Assembly (NCBI RefSeq): GCF_001682855.1
Contig: NZ_MAQW01000012.1
Coordinates: 248,001 to 312,000, forward strand
Direction of reading: 5' to 3'
Source: Bacillus sp. FJAT-27264
GTDB taxonomy: Bacteria > Bacillota > Bacilli > Paenibacillales > Paenibacillaceae
Length of the DNA stretch: 64,000 nucleotides
Shown here in pieces: positions 1-8,305 of the stretch. Within the stretch, counting starts at the first letter, position 1, and each line of letters opens with the position of its first letter. The notes beneath the pieces were generated by a model that ran no database searches, was not told the origin of the DNA, and saw only the letters and a list, made by a program, of their open reading frames with translations. Both the position numbers and the translations under genes were made by a program.

Positions 1-95
1 TTTTTTGTATTTTTTAAAGGGGGTGATGTCCATGGACGATGGTTGGTGGTTCCGTAATTCTAGTCGCACAAGCCTATTATTGAGGAGGATTATTT
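1..95 (+). promoter_or_regulatory. trpS leader with overlapping ORF carrying tandem Trp codons
   Basis: The window opens with a T-rich tract (1-15), possibly the tail of an attenuator hairpin lying outside it. A strong Shine-Dalgarno (AAAGGGGG, 17-23) precedes an ATG at 26. That frame reads MSMDDGWWFRN and then runs through the trpS start to a stop at 167-169, giving 47 codons with two adjacent Trp codons at 44-49. Trp being about 1% of residues, a WW pair directly upstream of a Trp-tRNA synthetase suggests ribosome-mediated attenuation or coupled translation that senses charged tRNA-Trp. A T-box end is the alternative; the stretch at 44-56 only faintly resembles the T-box core. trpS itself has its own RBS (GAGGAGG, 82-88). 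Confidence 0.45.
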
Positions 96-1091
96 ATGAA
101 AGAACGTATATTAACCGGAGACCGGATTACAGGAAAGCTCCATCTTGGACATTACGTCGGAAGTCTTAAGAACCGGGTCGAATTGCAGCATCAATATGAC
201 ACCTTTTTACTGCTTGCAGATGTGCAGGCCCTCACGACCCACTTCGAACAGCCGGAGCTGATTCAGCGCAATCTGCGTCAGGTGGCTATGGATTATTTGG
301 CGGTGGGAATTGATCCTGAGAAGGCTACTATCCTGGTGCAGTCTTTGATCCCGGAGATTGCCGAATTAACAGCTTATTTCTCCATGTTCGTAACGGTGAA
401 CGCTTTGCGCCATAACCCCACAATCAAGGCAGAGGCAACAGAACGCGGATTTCAGGATATGTATTATGGATTCTTGGGGTATCCAGTGAGTCAGACCGCA
501 GATATTACCTTTTGCAAAGCGTCATTGGTGCCGGTGGGTGAAGACCAGCTTCCTCATATTGAGCAGTCCCGCAAAATCGTCCGCCGCTTCAATCAGTTAT
601 ATAAACCCGTGCTAATCGAACCCAAAGCCCTTGTAGGCGAGATCCCTCGTCTCATCGGTCTGGATGGAAACAGCAAAATGAGCAAAAGTCTTGGAAATGC
701 GATCTATTTGGACTCCACACCGGAGGAAATCAGCCAACAGATTCAAAAAGCGACTACGGACCCTGCCCGTATCCGCAAATCTGACCCCGGTCACCCTGAT
801 ATCTGTCCAATCTATGCATATCATCAGGCCTTCCGCCCGCAAGGCGCACAGGAAATCCATGAAGACTGTACTAAAGGGCAGATCGGTTGCTCGGAGTGTA
901 AAAGAAAGATTTATGGTTCCATCAATGAGCTGCTGGAGCCAATGCGGGAACGACGGGTAACGTATCAGAATCACCCCAAGCGTGTGGATGAGATTCTGAT
1001 ATCGGGTACGGAAACAGCACGCTTGACCGCCAAAGAAACGATGCTTGAGGTACGCGAAGCGATGGGCATGAACTATTTTGATGATAAATAA
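96..1091 (+). CDS. trpS: tryptophanyl-tRNA synthetase (divergent type)
   Basis: Class I aminoacyl-tRNA synthetase that charges tRNA-Trp in the cytoplasm. The HIGH motif appears as HLGH at residues 16-19 within GDRITGKLHLGHYVG, and the KMSKS loop is complete as KMSKSLGN near residue 194. Length (331 aa) is normal for TrpRS. The GDR.TGKLHLGHYVGSL signature differs from the GIQPSG-type opening of the housekeeping Bacillus enzyme and matches the second TrpRS type, some members of which are known to give resistance to Trp-analogue inhibitors such as indolmycin. A Cys-rich stretch (C-x6-C-x2-C) lies near residue 262. ATG 96 has a GAGGAGG RBS. Function is sure; a resistance role is only a possibility. 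Confidence 0.95.
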   Translation: MKERILTGDRITGKLHLGHYVGSLKNRVELQHQYDTFLLLADVQALTTHFEQPELIQRNLRQVAMDYLAVGIDPEKATILVQSLIPEIAELTAYFSMFVTVNALRHNPTIKAEATERGFQDMYYGFLGYPVSQTADITFCKASLVPVGEDQLPHIEQSRKIVRRFNQLYKPVLIEPKALVGEIPRLIGLDGNSKMSKSLGNAIYLDSTPEEISQQIQKATTDPARIRKSDPGHPDICPIYAYHQAFRPQGAQEIHEDCTKGQIGCSECKRKIYGSINELLEPMRERRVTYQNHPKRVDEILISGTETARLTAKETMLEVREAMGMNYFDDK

Positions 1092-1173
1092 ATCGCTATA
1101 TTAAACGCATTTTAAAAACACAACGTAATTTCGAAAATGACTTCTACGTCCACTTCACTCGATAGGGCATTGG

Positions 1174-1198
1174 AATAACGGGAATGGCTCCTGTTATT
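1174..1198 (+). terminator. weak terminator-like hairpin after trpS
   Basis: AATAACGGGA (1174-1183) pairs with TCCTGTTATT (1189-1198) with one G-U pair and a 5-nt loop, and is followed by a short T run. It lies 83 bases after the trpS stop, so the call is tentative. Confidence 0.35.
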
Positions 1199-1199
1199 T

Positions 1200-1583
1200 T
1201 CATTAAATTCTCTTCTTTTCGAAAGATAACTGGAAAATATCCCGTTAATTACCTCGTCACTAGACAATTACGGATAAAAGAGGTTTTTTAACGGGATAAA
1301 TTCCTTTTATTTATGACTAATAAGGTGAACGGAAACAATTAACGGTATATTTTCCCGCTATCAAAGTCCTCTTAGGCTCGAACATGGGCTAAGGTGAATA
1401 TTCCGGTGAAGTCTGGTTAAATCACAAGCGGCTTCATACCCTGCAGCCAAAGGATTGGCTTGCTCTCTTTGTCGATGCATAATGCAGCCCTGATCAGGAA
1501 TTCTAAAAAGAAGCAAATTGACACCATCACTTTTTTATGCGATTATATCTCTGGCAGAGGTATATAACGAGGTGAATAAATAG
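1200..1583. other. noncoding stretch with possible decayed ORF fragment
   Basis: About 380 bases without a gene I can support. One short open frame at 1393-1482 (+) ends GEVWLNHKRLHTLQPKDW and so on before a TAA; the NHKRLHT string is reminiscent of the C-terminal end of IS3-type transposases, but the match is too short to call. The last 30 bases contain the PadR RBS (GAGGTG, 1570-1575). Confidence 0.3.
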
Positions 1584-2228
1584 ATGAATAATGACCTTCC
1601 TGAGGAACATGAACAAGAATCTGCGCAGCCAACAATGTCGCCGGAATCGGCGCATATGGAACAGACGCCAACCGCATGGACGATCTTGGGTTTCTTATCC
1701 CTGCAACCGCGCAGCGGTTACGAAATTCGTGAAGCTGCTAAACGATCCGCAGGTTTCTTCTGGGGCATCAGTGACGGGCAGCTATATCCGCAATTGAAAG
1801 TGCTGGAGAAGCAGGAGTTGATTCAACCTTCGAGTGGAGTCGAAGGGCCCCGATCCCGCCAGCGGTGGCAGCTAACCGAAAAAGGCCGCGCAGCACTGCG
1901 GGCCTGGTTATCCACTTCCTCTGCCCCTCTTCACATTAGGGACGAGAATCTGGTTAAATTTTTATTTGCCAGTCAAGAAGAACCTGAACTGCTGCTGAAC
2001 CTGATCAAGGAACGGCGTGATAGCTTTCAATGGTTCCTGGATACCATTAAGGATGTACAGCCGGGAGCAACCTGGGATCCTTCAGACGACCCTTCTCCAC
2101 TTACCGGTCCTTTGCTATTGAAGCAATATGGGATGGACTTCGCCCGAACCGTCTTAGCTTGGTGTGACCAGGCCGAAGCCGCATTAACAACAGCAACCCA
2201 CACAGATTCTAATACAAAAGAGGAGTGA
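1584..2228 (+). CDS. PadR-family transcriptional regulator
   Basis: Likely a repressor controlling the downstream membrane protein and itself. Residues 1-28 are an acidic, low-complexity extension. Residues 30-110 form the winged helix: WTILGFLSLQPRSGYEI, then a helix ending FWGISDGQLYPQLKVLE, then a wing around GPRSRQRWQLTEKGRAALRAWL. These are the classic PadR/AphA strings (SGYE, QLYPxLxxLE, LTxxGxxxL). The C-terminal ~90 residues are the helical PadR_C-type dimerisation region. The start is supported by GAGGTG upstream. The stop is followed five bases later by the next gene, so the two form an operon. The effector is unknown. Confidence 0.88.
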   Translation: MNNDLPEEHEQESAQPTMSPESAHMEQTPTAWTILGFLSLQPRSGYEIREAAKRSAGFFWGISDGQLYPQLKVLEKQELIQPSSGVEGPRSRQRWQLTEKGRAALRAWLSTSSAPLHIRDENLVKFLFASQEEPELLLNLIKERRDSFQWFLDTIKDVQPGATWDPSDDPSPLTGPLLLKQYGMDFARTVLAWCDQAEAALTTATHTDSNTKEE

Positions 2229-2233
2229 TCCTT

Positions 2234-2611
2234 ATGTCAAGTAATGTACGCACAGGAACCAAGAAACCGTCAGCTGTAATGTTGACCCAGATCCTTTTAT
2301 ATCTCGCTGCGGCAGTGAATCTATTCAACGGTTTTTACTCCATCGGCAGCCAGCAGACCATGAAGGTTGTGCTTGCAGCCGTGATGATCATCTTTGGAAT
2401 TGTAGCCTTGTGGGTCGCCAGTCGTTTGGGATACCCTACACCTGCCCGTCGCCAGAACGCAATCCTGCTAGCCTCTATATTAATCGTGCTTAGAATCGTT
2501 GAATATTTTGTCTGGCACAACTTCGGTTTTTTAGTGGGTATCATCCTGCCCATCCTCGTTGTATGGAGACTCAATAAGACCGAAGCTAAAGAATGGTTCG
2601 GTTCACACTAA
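2234..2611 (+). CDS. small integral membrane protein
   Basis: 125 residues with four hydrophobic segments: around residues 14-32, 38-58, 68-90 (after a short basic loop YPTPARRQN) and 95-110. The C-terminus KEWFGSH is charged. ATG 2234 is chosen over an upstream GTG at 2225 because AGGAG (2221-2225) sits 8 bases before it. The gene follows the PadR regulator directly and ends in a strong terminator, so its expression is probably PadR-controlled. PadR regulators are often co-transcribed with small membrane or transporter proteins. I do not recognise a specific family. Confidence 0.7.
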   Translation: MSSNVRTGTKKPSAVMLTQILLYLAAAVNLFNGFYSIGSQQTMKVVLAAVMIIFGIVALWVASRLGYPTPARRQNAILLASILIVLRIVEYFVWHNFGFLVGIILPILVVWRLNKTEAKEWFGSH

Positions 2612-2617
2612 ATATTC

Positions 2618-2663
2618 AAAAGGAGTCACAATAGCCTTCAAATAGGCTGCTGGGACTCCTTTT
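2618..2663 (+). terminator. intrinsic terminator of padR operon
   Basis: AAAAGGAGTC (2618-2627) pairs perfectly with GACTCCTTTT (2654-2663), with a second AGCC/GGCT stem inside. It starts 7 bases after the stop. It is bidirectional in form, with A and T runs on each side. Confidence 0.85.
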
Positions 2664-2770
2664 CTTATCATTGAAGCCAATTTGGGCAAGTTAAACGCCT
2701 ACAATAAATCATTAACTGGATTTCTATATTCCACGTGACTTTTCGTGTTGAATATAACTCTAAGCATGTG

Positions 2771-3409
2771 CTAATGCAGGCACACAGAATTTGAATTTTT
2801 ATCTATAGCAAAGTTAGACTTTATAAAGAGCCTATCACCAATAATGTCTATCCACTCATACTGTGCATTCTCTATTATTTGATCAGGCGTGAACTGGAAA
2901 TGAATATATTCTGCGACTTCTTTAACGTCAGCCGGCCCAATCCTTTTTGCACTAACCACCTCAACGTTCGTATTCCCAAATAAATAATTAATCATTCCTT
3001 GTGCAGCTTGGGTTGTATAGCCTTTATCTCTATGATCCTTCGAAATTGCATATGAGATTTCTCGGTTCGGCGGCGATAATTCGTCTTTCATCCCTGAGTA
3101 ACACCAGCCGATAAATTCTCCTGTCTGTTTCAAAACAATTCCTAAACGAAGACGGTGCTCACCAATGTCTTCACCCTTCAAAACCGCATGAAGAAACTGT
3201 CTATTCTCTGGAATTTCATAGTTCATAAACCAATCTTTCCGTTGCTCTTTAGATACGTTAAATCCTGGCAAAAAAACATGTACTTCAGGTTGCCAGGTGA
3301 GTGTATAAAAATCATCTAAATCAGTAACTAAAAATTCTCGTAGAATTACATCCTTACACTCAATCGTAAAAATGTTTTCTTTAGAATCAGAACGAGCATT
3401 TGTGTTCAA
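2771..3409 (-). CDS. GNAT-family N-acetyltransferase
   Basis: Predicted acetyl-CoA-dependent N-acetyltransferase of the RimJ/RimL type. Visible features are an N-terminal strand reading DVILREFLVTDLDDFYTL, a central TGEFIGWCYSG strand, the EISYAISKDHRDKGYTTQA segment holding the acetyl-CoA pyrophosphate loop (R/Q-x-x-G-x-x/T), and a following helix AAQGMINYLF. At 212 residues it is a single-domain member. The C-terminal part is longer than usual and ends in a Ser/Asn-rich tail. It stands alone, with 160 bases of empty sequence on its downstream side. The substrate cannot be told. Confidence 0.82.
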   Translation of the reverse strand: MNTNARSDSKENIFTIECKDVILREFLVTDLDDFYTLTWQPEVHVFLPGFNVSKEQRKDWFMNYEIPENRQFLHAVLKGEDIGEHRLRLGIVLKQTGEFIGWCYSGMKDELSPPNREISYAISKDHRDKGYTTQAAQGMINYLFGNTNVEVVSAKRIGPADVKEVAEYIHFQFTPDQIIENAQYEWIDIIGDRLFIKSNFAIDKNSNSVCLH

Positions 3410-3802
3410 AATACATCTCCCTCTATAAACTGTACTAATGTCTATAATATCTCTTTAAGTAAATCTATTGCGAGGGTAAAATCACTATAATTGTTTTTTA
3501 TTTAGCAGAAAACATCCATATCTTAACAACAGAAAAAGCAGTTGCTGCGGCTGCAAACTGCTTTCTTTAAAAACATCCTCAAGTTAACCTGACGATTTTT
3601 ATAGGTGCATAACTTAATGTTTTTGTAATTCTAGCCATAAAAAAAACTCCTCTCCAGAACTTGTGATTAGACAAGCACTGAAAAGGAGTATTATCGCCTT
3701 GATCCATGTGTTAGAATGTGAATCCTAGACACTCAGAACCTTTAGCTTTTGACGGAAGTTTTATTCAAGGGTTATAGTCATAAACCCTTATAAATCATGG
3801 AT
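3410..3802. other. intergenic stretch with several hairpins
   Basis: No gene seen. A terminator-like hairpin AAAGCAGTT...AACTGCTTT lies at 3535-3563 with T runs on both sides. A second inverted repeat CTCCT...AGGAG lies around 3649-3689. A third, AAGGGTT...AACCCTT at 3768-3790, lies just past the tRNA fragment's 3' end on the minus strand and mirrors the hairpin found beside the other tRNA fragment at 46318-46349. Confidence 0.5.
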
Positions 3803-3861
3803 TCCGAGAACCGGAATCGAACCGGTACGATAGTTACCTACCGCAGGATTTTAAGTCTTGA
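3803..3861 (-). tRNA. tRNA-Leu(UAA) 3'-half fragment (pseudo-tRNA)
   Basis: Read on the minus strand: anticodon arm with ACTTAAAAT (anticodon TAA), a long variable arm typical of tRNA-Leu, a perfect T arm (ACCGG, TTCGATT, CCGGT) and the acceptor 3' strand. No matching 5' acceptor strand or D arm is present on the 5' side, so this is a fragment and not a working tRNA. A close copy in the same orientation lies at 46360-46419 (about seven differences over 55 positions). Confidence 0.7.
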
Positions 3862-4267
3862 AACAGGCCTCTTTGTGCCTTTTCTACACTACGGGAAGGT
3901 CGAGCATAAAACCTTTAACCATAAGGGCTAAGGGTGCTTTTTTTCGTTCTATACTCTCTTCGTTCAGAGAATTGGATATGCAGCCATGTTAGCAAAAATG
4001 TTAGCAAAATGAAGGGCAGAAGCTTTGCGTTACTGCCCTTTGTGTATGAAAGCGAACCCTTCGCTACCAGTGGAAAGAAGGGGGTTTGTAAGTTAGAGAT
4101 AAACCGAAGTAAAGTCTGGGGGACAAGTTTTTAAAGTCTTACATATCTACGTTCGAATGCACCGTGCTACATAGATATGAAAAAATGTGACCACTTTCAC
4201 TATGAAATTGGAAATTGTCTTGTCCATATAACATTTGTCAGATACTCCCCCAAATTTTTTAAAATTC
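3862..4267. other. noncoding stretch beside the tRNA fragment
   Basis: No convincing gene. It contains a hairpin AAGGGCAG...CTGCCCTT (4012-4040) preceded by an open frame that ends MLAKMLAK and a stop at 3987-4013. Such an end next to a tRNA scar could be the last codons of a lost integrase, but that is speculative. The rest is low complexity. Confidence 0.3.
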
Positions 4268-4615
4268 TTACATCCAAATTGCTTGACCTACTACACTCCT
4301 TATCCTATTTAACCAGTGATCACCTATATCTTGTAACTCTAATAATTCTTCATCTTTAGCTTCTGCTACAGCCTCTACAGTTGAAAAATTACCTAGTTGT
4401 AATCTTGCCATTCTATGTGGTGTTAACCCATAGGGGTATGCTTTAGATTTGGCTAAGACAGAAATATCCTTCTCTAAAACCCCTGAATTACTAGAATCAT
4501 CTAAAGGAGGGAGTGTTATTTTATCTAGAATACCTCTTCTGTGAATTTGTGTATATTCCTTCTCAATTGCGATCCATTTATTAAACAAATCTGTGGTCAA
4601 ACGATTACTTGGCAT
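4268..4615 (-). CDS. hypothetical protein with C-terminal helix-hairpin-helix-like domain
   Basis: 115 residues. The N-terminal half is polar and unrecognised. Residues 70-113 (PHRMARLQLGNFSTVEAV, then ELLELQDIGDHWLNRI) have the spacing of the helix-hairpin-helix fold seen in the RNA polymerase alpha C-terminal domain and in small mobile-element proteins, so nucleic-acid binding is likely. The IS4-like element is inserted 42 bases upstream of its start codon, where the promoter would be. It is therefore probably silenced or has a new promoter. It could also be the 3' remnant of a longer gene. Confidence 0.5.
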   Translation of the reverse strand: MPSNRLTTDLFNKWIAIEKEYTQIHRRGILDKITLPPLDDSSNSGVLEKDISVLAKSKAYPYGLTPHRMARLQLGNFSTVEAVAEAKDEELLELQDIGDHWLNRIRSVVGQAIWM

Positions 4616-4657
4616 TACTTCTAGCAGGTTACAAAGATTTAATATATATCTATATAA

Positions 4658-6247
4658 CTGGACAGTGAAAAGTTCTTGTCAAAAAATCGACGCATAGAAA
4701 AATAACCCAATCGAGCGAATTATGGTATCCTTTAGTTCTCACACGAAAGGAATAATCGCCAAATGGGTTACAAGTAGCATTTTAACCCATACGCGAGCGA
4801 TTGACCATACCTATGCTTAAATACTTAAATGACCTTTTACAACCCTTCCGTTCCTGCTTTTCCAGACAAGCCACGTTCGAGTGGTTTATTATTCTGGTCG
4901 TTGGCTTCATGCTGCGCTCTGACCATCTAGGCGTGACTTCTGTGATTCGGGATCTCTCCTTGAATGGCCGCTGTTACGAGACGCTGATTCACTTTTTTCG
5001 TTCGTCCGGCTGGTCCACCTCCTCGTTGCGGCAGAGGTGGCTTCAGGTCGTGCGCCAGCATGCACCACTGCTGATGATTCAGAATCGGGTGGTCCTCGTC
5101 GGCGACGGCATGAAGCAGGCGAAGGAAGGTCGGCGGATGCCAGGGGTCAAGAAACTCCATCAGGAATCCGAAAATGTCGCCAAGGGTGAGTATATCTTTG
5201 GTCATTTGTTCGGCGCCATTGGCATTCTGGTCGGCGATTCCCGGAAGTGGTACGGTGTCCAAACCATTCTAGGCTGGAAGAAATCCGAGAGCGAAGTAGA
5301 AACGCCTTCTCATGTCGTACAGATGATTGAACAGGGCTTCGAGGTCGCGAAAGGTTTCGGTCAAGCGCTGCTGCTTTTGGATCGATATTTCTTGTCGGTT
5401 CCGGCCTTAGAGCGGCTAAATGCGTGTCACCTCGCTTTCGAAACTCGCATGCACCTGGTGACCAAAGCCAAGTCGAAAGTGGTCGCCTACGAACGTCCCC
5501 CTGCAAAAAAGCCGGGACGGGGCCGACCGCCGAAAAAGGGCCAAGCGGTCAAATTGAAGGAGCTATTCGCGACTCGCGCTGCCGACTTTCAACCCACAAC
5601 CCTTCAATTGTACGGCAAAGAAGAGACGGTTCAGTTTCTGTGTCTGGATCTGCTTTGGGGCCAGGGCTTGTATCAGGAACTGCGCTTTGTGCTGGTCGTG
5701 CATGAGGGCTGCTACTCCATTTTGGTCAGTACGGATTTGAGCCTGGAGGCCCCAGACATCATCCGCTTGTACAGTTATCGCTTCAAAATAGAGAGTATGT
5801 TTCGGGAAATGAAGCAGGTCATCCACGCCTTCGGTTACCGCTTCTGGAGCAAGTCCATGCCGAAGCTGAACCGGTTTTTGAGAAAAGAGGAAGCTCATCC
5901 GCTAGAAGTCGTAACGAACGAGCAAAATCGGCAGCGCATCCAGAAAACGATCCAAGCGACCGAGGGATTCGTAATGTGCCAATGCATTGCGATGGGACTC
6001 CTGCAACTCGTCGCCTTGCAGTTTTCAGGTCGAACCTCGGGGCTGTTTTTCCGCTATCTGCGAACGCCCTCCCATGCCGTAGTCTCAGAGGCCAGCGTTG
6101 CCGCTTATTTACGTAAGTCTATTTTTTGCCTGTTTGCTCAAAATCCTCACTTATCTATAACAAAAATAATTAAATCCAAGCAGGAAAACGCTGATGTGGA
6201 GCGCGATTCGCTGGTTTCTTAGAGGTGCAATACTTTTCACTGTCCAG
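4658..6247 (+). mobile_element. IS4-family-like insertion sequence, complete
   Basis: The ends are inverted repeats CTGGACAGTGAAAAGT (4658-4673) and its exact complement (6232-6247). They are flanked by a 7-bp direct repeat TATATAA (4651-4657 and 6248-6254) that looks like the target duplication. Total length is 1590 bp with one transposase gene. Perfect ends, an intact ORF and GC content above its surroundings all say the insertion is recent. Confidence 0.9.
4801..6222 (+). CDS. IS4-like DDE transposase
   Basis: Cuts and joins the element's ends in the cytoplasm. It is 473 residues counted from TTG 4801; an ATG at 4813 in the same frame is possible. The acidic triad appears as D in VLVGDGMKQ, D in LLLLDRYF and E in the C-terminal YSYRFKIESMFREMKQ. 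That last string fits the Y-(2)-R-(3)-E-(6)-K signature of IS4-family transposases. A basic linker rich in Pro, Gly and Lys (residues ~235-250) separates the second Asp from the insertion domain. No frameshift is seen, so the enzyme is probably active. No passenger genes are present. Confidence 0.88.
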   Translation: MTIPMLKYLNDLLQPFRSCFSRQATFEWFIILVVGFMLRSDHLGVTSVIRDLSLNGRCYETLIHFFRSSGWSTSSLRQRWLQVVRQHAPLLMIQNRVVLVGDGMKQAKEGRRMPGVKKLHQESENVAKGEYIFGHLFGAIGILVGDSRKWYGVQTILGWKKSESEVETPSHVVQMIEQGFEVAKGFGQALLLLDRYFLSVPALERLNACHLAFETRMHLVTKAKSKVVAYERPPAKKPGRGRPPKKGQAVKLKELFATRAADFQPTTLQLYGKEETVQFLCLDLLWGQGLYQELRFVLVVHEGCYSILVSTDLSLEAPDIIRLYSYRFKIESMFREMKQVIHAFGYRFWSKSMPKLNRFLRKEEAHPLEVVTNEQNRQRIQKTIQATEGFVMCQCIAMGLLQLVALQFSGRTSGLFFRYLRTPSHAVVSEASVAAYLRKSIFCLFAQNPHLSITKIIKSKQENADVERDSLVS

Positions 6248-6428
6248 TATATAATTTTTAGATTGAACCCTTAAAACTATGAAAAGGACAATGGATTTAT
6301 TATCTTCTGTTTTGGGATGTACATCTTGTGTCTCGATCTGCAATAAGTATCTGGTTTTCCAATATCCCCGCCACGAATGCCGACACCTTGTACAATTTAC
6401 TGTAAAATAATTTTACTTTACAAAAAGA

Positions 6429-6456
6429 AAAAAAGCCTTATAAATCAGGCTTTTTT
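6429..6456 (-). terminator. terminator of the heptose operon
   Basis: AAAAAAGCCT (6429-6438) and AGGCTTTTTT (6447-6456) form a 10-bp stem with an 8-nt loop; bidirectional. It lies 69 bases beyond the stop of the last cluster gene. The 6255-6428 stretch upstream shows nothing recognisable. Confidence 0.85.
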
Positions 6457-6524
6457 CAAAATTAAAAGGTGACTAACTTTGAATCATTAGAACGATCTGA
6501 CCTATGGATATAAGGACAATAATG

Positions 6525-7700
6525 TTATCCAGTGAAAATCTCAAAACAGGATAAAAGCATATTAGAATCTATTCTGGAAAGATATAAGTCTGATGCTTTT
6601 TTTGCTTCCTCAGAGACAGCTTTGTAATGCTCTCTATTTGAAATAAGTTTCTCTACTGCAGTGAACCATGGGGTCAAATCTTGCTGAGGAATGATCGGTA
6701 TCGGAATGAGTCTTTCATCCAATTCAGATGTATACTCCATTATCGGATTTACGGGAATTAAATATTCGGTCTCCAACTTTGCCTCCGAAGTGCCTCCTAC
6801 ATGACTGGCTAGGACAGGTATGCCTCTAAGCATACCATCGACTATTATCGCCCCGAAAGCCTCCCCCCATAAGGAAGGAACGAGCAATATTTTGGTCACT
6901 CTTAAAATATCATCAATATCGTTCGCTCTAGGCAACAGTGTAACGTTTGGATAACTTTCTAAGACTCTTATATTTTCGGAAGTCGTTGCCCATGTTGGAA
7001 CGGCCGCAAATGGATACTCTGGGAATCGTCTTACCAATTCCAAAAAAATAGAAAGTCCCTTAATATCAGAAGGATTAATCATTGTTATAAAGCCTTCATC
7101 GAAGTTGTCGTAATAATGAAATGGCCCGCGTCCATGAACCGGAAATGGAAGAGTTATCGATTCAAGTGATCCCCATTTCAATAGATAATTTTTCACATAA
7201 TTACTCGAAGCGATAATACCGGTGGTTCTCTTTAATAGCCCTGTGTGTTCAGAATTTTGTTCATAGCATTCTGGACCAAAAGGCAAAGCGGCTTGACTAT
7301 GAGCAAGTTCGACCACCCTACCAGGGGCAGTCTCTAGTGCAATTTGAAGCAGTTCTGGTACCCTATCTTCTGTCACCAGCACCCAATCCGGAGTGAATAT
7401 TTTCACAAATTTTTGTACGTAAGCGCTTAACTTAGAATAATTATGAATTGAGTGAATCTCAACGCCATTTGATTCATAGACTTTGGAGATATCATCCGAT
7501 TTAATAAGCTTTACTTCTCCTGAATCTAATAAATCCTTTAGCATCGCCGCATCGTTTAAACCGTTATCATTTGGAGCAACCGTAATCACACAACAGTTAT
7601 GTCCGCAATTTGAAATATCCTCCATTAGAAATCGATTTGCCTTGCAGGCTCCGCTGTATGAAACAAAGTATCCCATGGCTTGTAGAAGTAATATTTTCAT
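6525..7700 (-). CDS. glycosyltransferase, GT4 family (GT-B fold)
   Basis: Predicted to transfer the activated sugar made by the four upstream genes (GDP-heptose) onto the cluster product. It is 391 residues. The N-terminal Rossmann half opens MKILLLQAMGYFVSYSG, and the C-terminal half has the retaining-GT4 segment PSLWGEAFGAIIVDGMLRGIPVLAS, with the E-x7-E-like spacing that binds the nucleotide sugar. ATG overlaps the stop of the SIS-domain gene by 4 bases, so they are translationally coupled. It is the last gene before the terminator. Donor identity is inferred from context only. Confidence 0.83.
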   Translation of the reverse strand: MKILLLQAMGYFVSYSGACKANRFLMEDISNCGHNCCVITVAPNDNGLNDAAMLKDLLDSGEVKLIKSDDISKVYESNGVEIHSIHNYSKLSAYVQKFVKIFTPDWVLVTEDRVPELLQIALETAPGRVVELAHSQAALPFGPECYEQNSEHTGLLKRTTGIIASSNYVKNYLLKWGSLESITLPFPVHGRGPFHYYDNFDEGFITMINPSDIKGLSIFLELVRRFPEYPFAAVPTWATTSENIRVLESYPNVTLLPRANDIDDILRVTKILLVPSLWGEAFGAIIVDGMLRGIPVLASHVGGTSEAKLETEYLIPVNPIMEYTSELDERLIPIPIIPQQDLTPWFTAVEKLISNREHYKAVSEEAKKASDLYLSRIDSNMLLSCFEIFTG

Positions 7701-8305
7701 AGTATCTCAGAAGACTCCCTTTCCATAATAATTTGCGGTTGATGTTTGTCTAACAGCAAACATACCTCAAGTGCGATCCCATGGCATAACAAGGAATGGC
7801 TATCCTCAATTACTTGCATATTGTCACTTAAAGTAATAAGAGGATAATCGGCTATTTGACCAGCACGTCCTCCTTCGAACCCGCTGAAAACAGCAGTTTT
7901 AGCGCCGAGTGAATTTGCATAATTGAGAGCTTTAACAATGTTTTTTGAATTACCACTTGCTGAGATAACAATTACAAGATCTTTTTTCTCAAGAAACGGA
8001 ATCAATTGTTCCACGAAAATATTTTCAAAATGAGTGTCGTTTGCCCAAGCAGTGATAACCGGCACATTGTCAGTTAGGGCCATGACCTTCAAGCGTTTTC
8101 TTTGGCCGGAGACTGTTAATTTGCTAAGATCGCAAGCAAAATGGGATGAAGTCGATGCACTTCCACCATTCCCCATTATATAAATGGTACCGTCTTGTCT
8201 CCAAGTTCGAAAAATCTCTTTAGACAGCTCACTGACGGTTTTAGAATCGATTGAAGTAAAGGAAGAAACAAAGGTGCGAAAATACGTTTCAATGTAATGA
8301 CTCAC
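7697..8305 (-). CDS. gmhA: sedoheptulose 7-phosphate isomerase (SIS domain)
   Basis: Converts sedoheptulose 7-phosphate to D-glycero-D-manno-heptose 7-phosphate, the first step of NDP-heptose synthesis. The SIS fold is clear: IYIMGNGGSASTSSHFACDL (phosphosugar loop, residues ~35-55) and LVIVISASGNSKNIVKAL (second loop), as in GmhA. I place the start at GTG 8305 (VSHYIETYF), which gives 202 residues, the usual GmhA size. The open frame extends further to 8404 but would overlap gmhB by over 100 bases. Overlaps gmhB by 17 bases and the GT4 gene by 4. Confidence 0.85.
   Translation of the reverse strand: MSHYIETYFRTFVSSFTSIDSKTVSELSKEIFRTWRQDGTIYIMGNGGSASTSSHFACDLSKLTVSGQRKRLKVMALTDNVPVITAWANDTHFENIFVEQLIPFLEKKDLVIVISASGNSKNIVKALNYANSLGAKTAVFSGFEGGRAGQIADYPLITLSDNMQVIEDSHSLLCHGIALEVCLLLDKHQPQIIMERESSEIL

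Noticed and set aside
41..60. T-box-like GGTGGTTCCG string before trpS
   Set aside because: The base at the NCCA-pairing position and flanks do not fit the T-box core, and the specifier region would lie outside the window; the Trp-Trp ORF explains the same bases.
3934..4134. 66-codon ORF on the plus strand
   Set aside because: No RBS, spans a hairpin, composition not protein-like.
5147..5898. Overlapping ORFs on both strands within the IS element
   Set aside because: Shadows of the transposase frame caused by its higher GC; no RBS or motifs.
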